Below are positions 25,667-32,982 of a DNA stretch of 49,931 nucleotides, piece after piece; position 1 is the stretch's first letter, and each line of letters opens with the position of its first letter. The DNA comes from a bacterium (lineage in GTDB: Bacteria; Verrucomicrobiota; Verrucomicrobiia; Limisphaerales; UBA11358), in contig JAKALA010000024.1 in NCBI GenBank assembly GCA_021813325.1, positions 1 through 49,931 of the forward strand, given 5' to 3'. The translations under genes were made by a program, and so were the position numbers. The notes under the pieces were generated by a model that saw only the letters and a list, made by a program, of their open reading frames with translations, was not told where the DNA came from and ran no database searches.

Positions 25667-25948
25667 TTAGGTCAAAATAATCTTGTCGCCTTCTTTCAAG
25701 GTAACAATTGCTTTTTTCCAGGCATTGGTAGTGCCCTGCTGCAATGTGCGCTTGCGGCGCACTTTGCCCCGGACATTCAACGTGTTCACCTTGGTGACTT
25801 TGACCTTGAACAGTTCCTGAACAGCCTGGCGGATTTCCGGCTTGCTCGCCCGGCGATCGGCCACAACCGTGTATTGATTATATTTTTCGCCCTGGCGGGT
25901 GCCCTTTTCGGTCAGGCGAACCGTCTTGATAATTTCAAAAGCGTTCAT
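25667..25948 (-). CDS. rplW: Ribosomal protein uL23 (L23)
   Basis: L23 lies at the exit of the peptide tunnel on the large subunit, where trigger factor and SRP dock. The 93-residue protein shows the family layout: TVVADRRASKPEIRQAVQELFKVKVTKVNTLN in the first half, then a basic extended loop (KVRRKRTLQQGTTNAWKKAI) that lines the tunnel, and VTLKEGDKI at the end. It starts two bases after the rplD stop. It is followed by a terminator rather than rplB. Confidence 0.95.
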   Translation of the reverse strand: MNAFEIIKTVRLTEKGTRQGEKYNQYTVVADRRASKPEIRQAVQELFKVKVTKVNTLNVRGKVRRKRTLQQGTTNAWKKAIVTLKEGDKIILT

Positions 25949-25950
25949 GG

Positions 25951-26580
25951 TTATTCCTTATTCAAACGGGCTTCGACGTTTTCAAACGCGCTCTTGGTGA
26001 AGAGCAATTTGTCCGGACGCAGCACGTCGTATGTGTTCAGCGTGGCGCTGGTGGTCACATCCACAAATGAGATATTACGAGCCGCTAGCAACAGGTTTTT
26101 GTCTTCCACACCGTTGGAAACCACCAAGGTGGTTCCGTTCAGATCAAGCGCGTCGATGATTTTGACGAAATCCTTGGTCTTGTGTGAACTCAACTTCAGA
26201 TCGTCCACCACCACCACATCGCCGGCTTTGAGCCGTTCGCTCAACGCCTTGCGGAGCGCGAGCTGCTTGGTGTTTTTGGAGACTTTCTTGCTAAAGTCAC
26301 GGGGTTTCGGACCGAACACCACGCCGCCACCCACCCACAAGGGTGACTGGAACGAGCCGGCGCGCGCACGGCCGGTGCCTTTCTGGCGCCAAGGTTTTTT
26401 GTTCGTGCCGACCACTTCGCCGGCAGTCTTGGTGCAGGCCGTGCCACTGCGTTGCGCCGCGCGATACGCGGTCACGACATCGTGAACAGCCTGGGTGCCC
26501 TTGCCATTTTCAATAATGGCAAATTTAACCTCGTGTTCGCCCTGATCTTTTCCGGCGGTATTTTTAATGGAAATTTTCAT
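25951..26580 (-). CDS. rplD: Ribosomal protein uL4 (L4)
   Basis: L4 is a large-subunit protein with a long loop reaching into the peptide tunnel; in E. coli it also represses the S10 operon. The 209-residue length is standard. The conserved loop is seen in RSGTACTKTAGEVVGTNKKP and WRQKGTGRARAGSFQSPLWV, followed by GGGVVFGPKPRDFSKKVSK. ATG at 26580 lies nine bases after the rplC stop. Whether autogenous control exists here cannot be told from sequence alone. Confidence 0.96.
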   Translation of the reverse strand: MKISIKNTAGKDQGEHEVKFAIIENGKGTQAVHDVVTAYRAAQRSGTACTKTAGEVVGTNKKPWRQKGTGRARAGSFQSPLWVGGGVVFGPKPRDFSKKVSKNTKQLALRKALSERLKAGDVVVVDDLKLSSHKTKDFVKIIDALDLNGTTLVVSNGVEDKNLLLAARNISFVDVTTSATLNTYDVLRPDKLLFTKSAFENVEARLNKE

Positions 26581-26589
26581 GGCTTGTAA

Positions 26590-27297
26590 TTATTTCTTGG
26601 CGGAAGCCTTGGCATCAGCCTTCTTCTTGCCAGACGCGGCAACCGCAACCGGCTTCCAACCTTTTGGACGTTTCTTGGATTCACGGATCACGACGTAATC
26701 GCCTTCAGAACCGGGAATCGCACCTTTGATTAACAACAAATTGTCCGACTCCAGCACCTGGATCACTTCCAGGTTTTGGGTCGTCCGCGTCACCTGCCCC
26801 ATGTGACCAGGCATGCGCATCCCGCGCATGACCGTGCCTGGGAACAAACGCTGACCGATGGCACCAGACCGGCGATGCCAGCCCTTGGCGCCGTGGGTGG
26901 AATCACCACCAGCAAAACGATGGCGCTTCACCACACCTTCAAAACCACGGCCCTTGGTGGTGCCGATGGCATCAATGAAATCACCGGGCGCAAAGAGCGT
27001 CGGGCCGACCACATCGCCAGCCTTCACTTCCTTCGAGAAGTTGCGAAACTCCTTGATGCGCTTGACGGCCACCCCGTTGTGTTTCTTGATATGACCGATG
27101 AGCGGCTTGCTCAGGCGCTGTTCCTTCTGATCGTCAAAGCCCAGCTGAACGGCATTGTAGCCATCCTTGCCCGCCTGCGTCTTGACCTGCAAAACGCGAT
27201 TCGGGCCACAGAGGACGACCGTGACCGGGACCACCACACCTTGCGCGTCATAAACGCGGGTATGGCCAAGTTTTTTTCCAATAAGTCCGAGTGGCAT
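26590..27297 (-). CDS. rplC: Ribosomal protein uL3 (L3)
   Basis: L3 is an early-assembling large-subunit protein near the peptidyl transferase centre. At 235 residues it is longer than the usual 205-215 because of a lysine/alanine-rich tail (about 208-235, WKPVAVAASGKKKADAKASA). The core holds MPLGLIGKKLGHTRVYD, the GTTKGRGFEGVVKRH loop and the GAKGWHRRSGAIGQ ... GMRMPGHMG region. A perfect AAGGAG sits a few bases before the ATG and overlaps the end of rpsJ, so the two genes are translationally linked. Confidence 0.96.
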   Translation of the reverse strand: MPLGLIGKKLGHTRVYDAQGVVVPVTVVLCGPNRVLQVKTQAGKDGYNAVQLGFDDQKEQRLSKPLIGHIKKHNGVAVKRIKEFRNFSKEVKAGDVVGPTLFAPGDFIDAIGTTKGRGFEGVVKRHRFAGGDSTHGAKGWHRRSGAIGQRLFPGTVMRGMRMPGHMGQVTRTTQNLEVIQVLESDNLLLIKGAIPGSEGDYVVIRESKKRPKGWKPVAVAASGKKKADAKASAKK

Positions 27298-27307
27298 GGT
27301 GTTCTCC

Positions 27308-27613
27308 TTAAATCTTGATGGTGATGTCCACGCCGGCGGGCAAATTGAGCTTCTTCAATTCGTCCACGGTTTTCGCGGTCGGATCGAGAATGTCGATCAA
27401 ACGCTTGTGGGTGCGTTGTTCAAAAGTTTCCTGGGATTTCTTGTCCGAATGCGGCGAGCGTTGGACAGTGAAGCGCTCCACGCGGGTTGGGAGCGGGATT
27501 GGACCTGCGACGCGGGCACCGGTGCGTTTGACGGTGTCAGCAATTTCGCGGGCCGACTGGTCTATGACCCGGAAGTCATAGGCCTTGAGGCGAATGCGGA
27601 TGCGTTGTGCCAT
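27308..27613 (-). CDS. rpsJ: Ribosomal protein uS10 (S10)
   Basis: S10 is a small-subunit head protein and, with NusB, a transcription antitermination factor. The 101-residue protein contains [20 protein letters not shown] and the conserved loop [20 protein letters not shown], followed by [20 protein letters not shown]. It is the first gene of a four-gene cluster (rpsJ-rplC-rplD-rplW) and has a good promoter upstream. Confidence 0.96.
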   Translation of the reverse strand: MAQRIRIRLKAYDFRVIDQSAREIADTVKRTGARVAGPIPLPTRVERFTVQRSPHSDKKSQETFEQRTHKRLIDILDPTAKTVDELKKLNLPAGVDITIKI

Positions 27614-27644
27614 ACAAAGAACGATTGTCTGTTAATGGATTGAT

Positions 27645-27678
27645 CAAATCCGCTTTCCACAACATGAAAAGCGGACGT
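27645..27678 (-). promoter_or_regulatory. Hairpin in the rpsJ leader
   Basis: Between the rpsJ promoter and start codon the minus strand can form a stem TCCGCTTT/AAAGCGGA around a short loop. It could be a ribosomal-protein or processing site in the leader, but nothing specific (for example a known L4 target) can be shown. It is not followed by a T run, so it is not a simple terminator. Confidence 0.4.
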
Positions 27679-27680
27679 GA

Positions 27681-27708
27681 ATCATAGCAAGTCAGCTTCC
27701 ATGTGCAA
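27681..27708 (-). promoter_or_regulatory. Sigma-70-type promoter for rpsJ cluster
   Basis: On the minus strand TTGCAC (27708-27703) and TATGAT (27686-27681) are separated by 16 bases and lie about 70 bases before the rpsJ ATG. Both hexamers are one base from consensus. This fits transcription of the S10 cluster from its own promoter, separate from fusA. Confidence 0.7.
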
Positions 27709-28000
27709 TATAATTTTCGGAAAATTTAGTGTTGGTGATTCACCGAGTTGACTTGAGCAGCTTGAAGACTATCCACGAATGCGCTTTTTTTGATCTTAAG
27801 ACAACTGGCGTCCGCCCTTGCCTGTCCCCTTGAATAAATTTACCGAAAACCGACAACACAAAATGTCCTAAAAGTGATCAACAACGTCCCATGGAGCGAT
27901 AGAGATTTTCCCATATCAGGGTCATACTGACCTAAAGTTTTTGGGAAAATTAAGCACTAAGAGGAATAAAAATCAATCAGCACCCGAAAACCATAAAATT
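27709..28000. other. Upstream region of the PEP-CTERM gene
   Basis: This stretch lies between the divergent rpsJ promoter and the PEP-CTERM gene start. It is AT-rich compared with its neighbours and contains an imperfect GGTCATACTGACC palindrome at about 27921-27933, which could be an operator. No convincing promoter hexamer pair was found. The coding frame is open back to 27941, but only the part from ATG 28001 has a signal peptide at its start. Confidence 0.35.
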
Positions 28001-28651
28001 ATGAAAGCGTCCAATCTTAACAGCTCTGGAAAATTTTGGAGCATAATTGCCGTTTCGGTGGCGAGCATCGCTTGCGCAAATGCAGGGCTTGTAAATGTAA
28101 CCACCGCCAGTTTACCAGATTTAATCACTGTTTCGCCCCATCCAGCCCCCACAGCATCGGAAGCTTTGGTGGAGAAAGGTGCCAGTGGCAACCCTAGCGC
28201 CAGCGACGAGGCAACCTTGTTAGCGAATCAACTTCCTTCAAATTCCCCGTTTGCTTTTTTACTTTCGGGGACGTCAACAACTCCAGATTTGAGCGCTTAT
28301 GGCGGAGACTATTTGGTAGTGCATTGGGGTGTGGGCGAAGCCGGCAAGTTTTTCACTTCTAGTCTGAAGGGTGGATTTTACGGAATTTTTTATATCGAGC
28401 CAAACACCGGAACCGTCACAATCAACCGGCCTTACTTTGAAGGCTATTATAAAAACGGCAACAGCATTAAAGACGCGACGGCACAAGACCCGTTATCCGT
28501 CGGCAACCTCTCCGGCTGGAATATCTTTGAAGGAAAGCCAACAACATCAAGCGTTCCCGAACCGTCCACTATCGTTGCGGGTGCCTTGCTGTTACTCCCC
28601 TTTGGCGTGAGCACGCTCCGAATTTTGCGTAAGAACCGCGCTACAAACTAA
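28001..28651 (+). CDS. PEP-CTERM sorting domain protein
   Basis: This 216-residue exported protein has a signal peptide (about 1-29, ending ANA) and a C-terminal PEP-CTERM anchor: the motif VPEPST, a hydrophobic segment (IVAGALLLLPFGVSTL) and a basic end (RILRKNRATN). Such proteins are sorted by exosortase and usually become surface or extracellular polysaccharide-associated. The middle (YGGDYLVVHWGVGEAGKFFT, SSLKGGFYGIFYIEPN) has no named domain that I recognise. Start at ATG 28001. It is transcribed against the ribosomal genes on both sides, ends in a strong terminator and is AT-richer than its neighbours, which suggests a later insertion between fusA and rpsJ. Confidence 0.9.
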   Translation: MKASNLNSSGKFWSIIAVSVASIACANAGLVNVTTASLPDLITVSPHPAPTASEALVEKGASGNPSASDEATLLANQLPSNSPFAFLLSGTSTTPDLSAYGGDYLVVHWGVGEAGKFFTSSLKGGFYGIFYIEPNTGTVTINRPYFEGYYKNGNSIKDATAQDPLSVGNLSGWNIFEGKPTTSSVPEPSTIVAGALLLLPFGVSTLRILRKNRATN

Positions 28652-28680
28652 ACAGTAGTTTTCAGTTTTCCAAGCAGCCA

Positions 28681-28712
28681 AACAGGTCAACCATTCGGTT
28701 GGCCTGTTTTAT
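28681..28712 (+). terminator. Intrinsic terminator after the PEP-CTERM gene
   Basis: Arms AACAGGTCAACC and GGTTGGCCTGTT pair over 12 positions (one G-T wobble) around the loop ATTC, followed by a T run. Confidence 0.85.
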
Positions 28713-28753
28713 CTTATCCAATCGCAATCCAGTTCAGTTTTCCCTGATCTCAA

Positions 28754-28940
28754 CCCGAAAAACGAAGTTAGAATGGGGACCACACGCGGCTCGCGTGTGG
28801 TTTTCGGCGGCCGGCCGAAAAACCCGTTGAACCAATATTTCCCCGTTTCGTTCGGTGAAGATAATGGTTGGACGCCGTGCTTGGCGGGCCGCCAAACACC
28901 GCCGGCCAGCGGCCTGATCTCCCCAATTTCGGAGTTCGGG
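28754..28940. repeat. Palindromic dispersed repeat, copy 2 (two-ended)
   Basis: This 187-base element has matching ends: CCCGAAAAACGAAGTT...GGGGA on the left and, inverted, CCCGAACTCCGAAATTGGGGA on the right. Inward of each end lie two hairpins. Left: arms ACCACACGCG/CGCGTGTGGT with loop GCT (28779-28801), then TTTTCGGC/GCCGAAAA (28801-28821). Right, read from that end: GGCC/GGCC with loop GCT (28904-28914), then GTGTTTGGCGG/CCGCCAAGCAC with one mismatch (28877-28899). The core between them (about 28822-28876) is nearly identical to copy 1. It shows no transposase, and its translated core has no recognisable domain. Confidence 0.85.
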
Positions 28941-28946
28941 ATCAAA

Positions 28947-28980
28947 CTAAAAAAGTCCGGGAAGCTTCCTTCCCGGACTT
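28947..28980 (-). terminator. Intrinsic terminator after fusA
   Basis: On the minus strand the perfect 12-base arms AAGTCCGGGAAG and CTTCCCGGACTT (28980-28969 and 28964-28953) close a four-base loop and are followed by a run of T. It separates fusA from the downstream repeat and ribosomal genes. Confidence 0.9.
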
Positions 28981-29007
28981 GGAGATTTGTTCAGAGTAAA
29001 TGTCTGG

Positions 29008-31197
29008 TTATGAGCGAGCCGCCGGTTTCTTCGCGGCTTGATCCAGAATGGCCGTCAGCACGCTGTTGGGCACCTGCTCGAACGTGAGCGGTTCCATGGA
29101 GTAGCTGGCGCGGCCCTTGGAGAGCGAGCGGATCGCGGTGGCGTAGCCGAACATTTCGGCCAGCGGCACCTGCGCGTTGAGAATGGTCTGGCCATTTTTG
29201 GCATCAATGCCGCCGATAATGCCGCGACGACGATTGATGTCGCCCAGCAGATCGCCCTGGTATTCGTCAGGCGTGGTGACTTCCACCTTCATGACCGGTT
29301 CCAGGAGAATCGGGCTGGCCTTCTTGAAGGCGTCTTTGAGCGCAAAAATACCGGCCATCTTGAACGCCAGTTCGTTGGAGTCAACTTCATGGAAGCTGCC
29401 ATCCACGACTTGCGCCTTGAGGTCAATTACCTGATACCCGGCATACACACCGCTCTTGATGGCTTCCTCGATGCCGTCAATGACCGCCGGAATGTATTCC
29501 TTGGGAATGGTGCCGCCGACAATCTTGTTCTCGATTTCGATGCCCTTGCCCTTTTCGTTCGGCTCGATCTTGATGCAGGCGTGGCCGTATTGACCACGAC
29601 CGCCGGACTGGCGGATGAACTTGCCTTCGCCGTCGGCTGCCTTGGTGATGGTTTCGCGGTAGGCGATCTGCGGCGCGCCGGTGTTGGCCTCGACTTTGAA
29701 TTCGCGGCGGAGACGGTCAATGATGATTTCGAGATGCAACTCGCCCATGCCCGCGATGAGCAACTGGCCGGTTTCCTCGTTGGTGAAGCAGCGGAATGTC
29801 GGATCTTCTTCCGCCAGGCGCTGGAGGCCTTCGGACATCTTGTCGCGATCAGCCTTGGTCTTCGGTTCCACAGCCATGCTGATGACCGGCTCGGGGAACG
29901 TCGGCGGTTCGAGCGTCACGTCGAAGGATTCATCGCACAAGGTGTCACCGGTGGTGATGTTGCGCAGACCGACAAGTGCGGCAATGTCACCAGAATACAC
30001 CCGTTCAATGTCTTTGCGTTCACTGCCTTGAATGACCATCAGGCGGCTGACGCGTTCGCGCTTGCGCGTGCGGGGATTGTAAATGGTGTCACCCTTGCCG
30101 AGCGAACCGGAGTAAACACGGAAGAACACCAGCTTGCCGGCATAGGGATCGGTCCAGAGCTTGAACGCCAGCGAGCAAAACTTGGCGTTATCGTCCGTCG
30201 GCACGACAACCTTGTTTTCCGTGCCGGGTTCGGTGCCTTCAGCAGCAGGAACGTCCAGCGGTCCGGGCAGGTAATCGACCACCGCGTCCACAAGCATCTG
30301 CACGCCTTTTTTCTTAAAGGCAGAACCGCAGAGCACGGGAACGAATTCAATCTTGCAGGTGAGGCGACGGATGGCCGCCTTGAGCGTGGCTGCATCAATC
30401 GGCTTTTCTTCCAGCACCAGCTCGGCAATGGCGTCATCCTTGTTGGAGACGGCTTCGATCAATTCATCGAGCGCCTGCTTGGCGCGTTCCTTGTGTTCAG
30501 CCGGGATTTCACGCACTTCATAATTCAAACCTTCGTTGGCCACGTCGCCTTCGCCGAACCAGTAACATTTCTGGTTCACGATATCGATCAGTCCGGAAAA
30601 TTTGTCCTCGGCGCCGATGTTGAGGAAAATCGGATACGCATACGCCCGCAGCTTGGTGCGCATGTCATTCAACGCGTTCTCAAAATTCGCGCCCGTGCGG
30701 TCCATCTTGTTGACGAACGCAATGCGCGGCACCTTGTATTTGGTGGCCTGACGCCAGACGGTTTCCGATTGCGGCTGCACACCCGCCACGCCGCAGAATA
30801 CTGCCACCGCGCCGTCGAGCACGCGCATCGAGCGTTCGACTTCGGCGGTGAAGTCCACGTGCCCGGGAGTGTCAATGATGTTGATGCGGTGAGGAACGTT
30901 ATTAAACGCCTTGTAAATCTCGTTTTCACCGGGTTTGGACTGCTTCTGGGTCCAAAAACAGGTCACGGCCGCGGAAGTGATCGTAATACCGCGTTCCTTT
31001 TCCTGCTCCATCCAGTCCGTCACCGTGTTGCCGTCATCCACGTCACCGATCTTGTGAATCAAGCCGGTGTAGAAGAGGATACGTTCCGTGGTGGTCGTCT
31101 TGCCGGCGTCGATGTGCGCGGCAATACCGATATTACGGGTGCGTTCGAGAGTGTATTCGCGGTTGGGCGAATTGACTGGTTTGGCGTCTGCTGACAT
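29008..31197 (-). CDS. fusA: Translation elongation factor G
   Basis: EF-G drives ribosomal translocation and, with RRF, ribosome recycling, using GTP. The 729-residue protein has all five domains: G1 AHIDAGKTTTTE (27-38), G2 region around GITITSAAV, G3 DTPGHVDF, G4 NKMD and G5 GSAFKKKGV. Domain IV follows from about 500 (GRGQYGHACIKIEP, GGTIPKEYIPAVIDGIEEA), and domain V contains MFGYATAIRSLSKGRASYSM. It looks like the main housekeeping copy. It has its own terminator and is separated from rpsJ by 1.4 kb that includes an oppositely oriented gene, so it is not in the usual str-S10 arrangement. Confidence 0.97.
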   Translation of the reverse strand: MSADAKPVNSPNREYTLERTRNIGIAAHIDAGKTTTTERILFYTGLIHKIGDVDDGNTVTDWMEQEKERGITITSAAVTCFWTQKQSKPGENEIYKAFNNVPHRINIIDTPGHVDFTAEVERSMRVLDGAVAVFCGVAGVQPQSETVWRQATKYKVPRIAFVNKMDRTGANFENALNDMRTKLRAYAYPIFLNIGAEDKFSGLIDIVNQKCYWFGEGDVANEGLNYEVREIPAEHKERAKQALDELIEAVSNKDDAIAELVLEEKPIDAATLKAAIRRLTCKIEFVPVLCGSAFKKKGVQMLVDAVVDYLPGPLDVPAAEGTEPGTENKVVVPTDDNAKFCSLAFKLWTDPYAGKLVFFRVYSGSLGKGDTIYNPRTRKRERVSRLMVIQGSERKDIERVYSGDIAALVGLRNITTGDTLCDESFDVTLEPPTFPEPVISMAVEPKTKADRDKMSEGLQRLAEEDPTFRCFTNEETGQLLIAGMGELHLEIIIDRLRREFKVEANTGAPQIAYRETITKAADGEGKFIRQSGGRGQYGHACIKIEPNEKGKGIEIENKIVGGTIPKEYIPAVIDGIEEAIKSGVYAGYQVIDLKAQVVDGSFHEVDSNELAFKMAGIFALKDAFKKASPILLEPVMKVEVTTPDEYQGDLLGDINRRRGIIGGIDAKNGQTILNAQVPLAEMFGYATAIRSLSKGRASYSMEPLTFEQVPNSVLTAILDQAAKKPAARS

Positions 31198-31481
31198 AAA
31201 TCAATGGTTTTAACTGCGCGTTTCCCGGGAAATCTCAATCGAAACTCCGCCGGCATCTGACAAAATGGAGCGTGAATATTACGCAAGAAAACAACCGTGG
31301 CAATAAGTTTTTTGCCATCATCGCGGGCTTGCAAAGCGCGTTTTCGGCAAACAAATCCAGTCAAAAAATAGTCCGCCCCCACCCCGCCCACGCCGACGCC
31401 ATTCCCAAACCGGCTGGCGCTGAAAAATTTCTAAAAGTTCTGCTCGACAATTCTGGGCGGCGGCTTCAAATAACCTGCGGC
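31198..31481. other. Divergent promoter region, fusA and pfkA
   Basis: The 284 bases between the divergent fusA and phosphofructokinase starts must hold both promoters, but I could not place a hexamer pair with confidence. The pfkA frame is open back to 31272; that part does not resemble phosphofructokinase and is likely noncoding. Confidence 0.35.
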
Positions 31482-32612
31482 ATGGGCAAAAAAATCAAAC
31501 GCATCGGCATCCTCACCGCTGGCGGCGACAGCCCCGGCCTCAACGCGGCCATCCGCGGCGTCGGCAAATCCGCGCTCGGCTATTATGGCATGGAAATCAT
31601 CGGCTTCCGCGATGGCTTCCGCGGCCTGGTCGAAAACAAACGCCTGAAACTGGATAAATCCACCCTGGCCGGCATCCTCACCGTGGGCGGCACCATCCTC
31701 GGCACCAGCCGCGACAAGCCCCACCGCATGGTCATTGACGGCCGCACCCGCGACATGGTGGAAACCATCAAAGTTAATTATAAAAAATGGGGGCTGGATT
31801 GTGTCGTCTGCCTGGGCGGCGGCGGCACCCAGAAAAATGCCCTGCGCCTGCACGAAGCCGGACTGAACGTCATCACCCTGCCCAAAACCATCGACAACGA
31901 CGTGGCCCTGACCGATGCCACCTTCGGCTATGCCACCGCCATGGACATTGCCACCGAAACCATTGATCGCCTGCACAGCACCGCCCACAGCCATCATCGC
32001 ATTATCGTGGCCGAAATCATGGGACATCGCGCCGGCTGGCTGACACTCGGTTCCGGCATTGCCGGCGGAGCGGATGTCATTCTCATTCCGGAAATCCCCT
32101 ACGACGTGGAACGCATCGCCGAAGCCATCCGCCGCCGCAGCCGCAACGGCACCAATTTCAGCATCGTGGCGGTCGCCGAAGGCGCCATGAGCCGGGACGA
32201 TGCGCGATCCATTGCCGCCGCCGAAAAACGGCTGGAACGCGCCCGAACCTTGCACGACAAAAAGGAGGCCAAGCTCGAATTAACCTCGCTCGATGTCCGG
32301 CACCAAGGCAACACCATGCGACTGGCCAAACAGTTGGAAGAACTGACGCATCTCGAATCCCGCGTCACCATTCTTGGCTACGTGCAGCGCGGCGGCACGC
32401 CATCCGCCGCGGATCGCATTTTGGCCACCCGCCTTGGCACCGCCTGCACCGATCTCATCAACGAAGAACACTACGGTGTCATGGTGGCAGCTCGCGGCGA
32501 TGGCACCGAACCGGTGCCGCTGGAAAAAGTTGCGGGCAAACGAAAAATCGTTCCGCCCGACCATTCCTGGGTGCGAGCCGCGCGCGAGGTTGGCACCTGC
32601 CTCGGCGATTAA
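31482..32612 (+). CDS. pfkA: 6-phosphofructokinase
   Basis: Phosphofructokinase makes fructose 1,6-bisphosphate, the committed step of glycolysis. The 376-residue protein shows the ATP-site loop [16 protein letters not shown] (11-26), [12 protein letters not shown] (109-120), the catalytic PKTIDND (134-140), and the substrate-binding [10 protein letters not shown], with [13 protein letters not shown] later. The GGGGT form, with Gly rather than GGDD, fits an ATP-using member of a longer subfamily; pyrophosphate-dependent relatives have an Asp at the second position. The donor should be regarded as inferred. I start at ATG 31482, where similarity to the family begins. Confidence 0.92.
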   Translation: MGKKIKRIGILTAGGDSPGLNAAIRGVGKSALGYYGMEIIGFRDGFRGLVENKRLKLDKSTLAGILTVGGTILGTSRDKPHRMVIDGRTRDMVETIKVNYKKWGLDCVVCLGGGGTQKNALRLHEAGLNVITLPKTIDNDVALTDATFGYATAMDIATETIDRLHSTAHSHHRIIVAEIMGHRAGWLTLGSGIAGGADVILIPEIPYDVERIAEAIRRRSRNGTNFSIVAVAEGAMSRDDARSIAAAEKRLERARTLHDKKEAKLELTSLDVRHQGNTMRLAKQLEELTHLESRVTILGYVQRGGTPSAADRILATRLGTACTDLINEEHYGVMVAARGDGTEPVPLEKVAGKRKIVPPDHSWVRAAREVGTCLGD

Positions 32613-32926
32613 ATTCAATTCTGATCTCGCGCAGCGGCCTGTTCATGAAAAGCGTGGTGATTGAACCGGAACTCCGCAGTTGAGCTTTTTTTGAGTCTTC
32701 CCACACCAGCGCCACCCGGTTTAGAGACAAAACTGAATTGCGAGTGGCGGCACCGCCCGACCGCCGCAACTTTTATAGCGTTTTAAGTAATTCTATAGCC
32801 ATCCAAAGGTGGGGCAGAGCTGCCGCTCTACCCCAATTTTTCGATGGTAACGCGGCTATAGTTTTTCTAAAACCGCTCCAACCGCGCCAGCGGAGAGAGA
32901 CGGAGGTGCGGGCATGGCCGCCGGCG
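32613..32926. other. Intergenic region with nested palindrome
   Basis: The gap between the convergent pfkA and nrdJ genes contains the nested inverted repeat at 32778-32876 and the nrdJ terminator just beyond. No gene is supported. Confidence 0.5.
32778..32876. repeat. Nested inverted-repeat element
   Basis: Three pairs of complementary arms are nested: GCGTTTTA/TAAAACCGC at the ends (one extra base), CTATAGCC/GGCTATAG inside them (32793-32800 and 32854-32861), and a central hairpin GGGGCAGAGC/GCTCTACCCC with loop TGCC (32811-32834, one mismatch). The symmetry and size (99 bases) suggest a miniature palindromic repeat of a second family, unrelated in sequence to that at 28754. No second copy lies in this window. 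Confidence 0.65.
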
Positions 32927-32962
32927 CAAAAAAATCGGCCGGCGTTGTCAACACCGGCCGAT
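32927..32962 (-). terminator. Intrinsic terminator after nrdJ
   Basis: On the minus strand the arms ATCGGCCGG and CCGGCCGAT (32962-32954 and 32942-32934) pair perfectly around an 11-base loop and are followed by seven T. Confidence 0.9.
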
Positions 32963-32982
32963 GGCGCAATCTGTTACTGGCT

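Noticed and set aside
29038-31194. 718-codon open frame opposite fusA
   Set aside because: It is an antisense shadow of a strongly conserved GC-rich gene, and its product has no recognisable domain.
31594-31612. PFK possibly pyrophosphate-dependent
   Set aside because: The donor-site motif further on is GGGGT rather than GGDD, which points to ATP.
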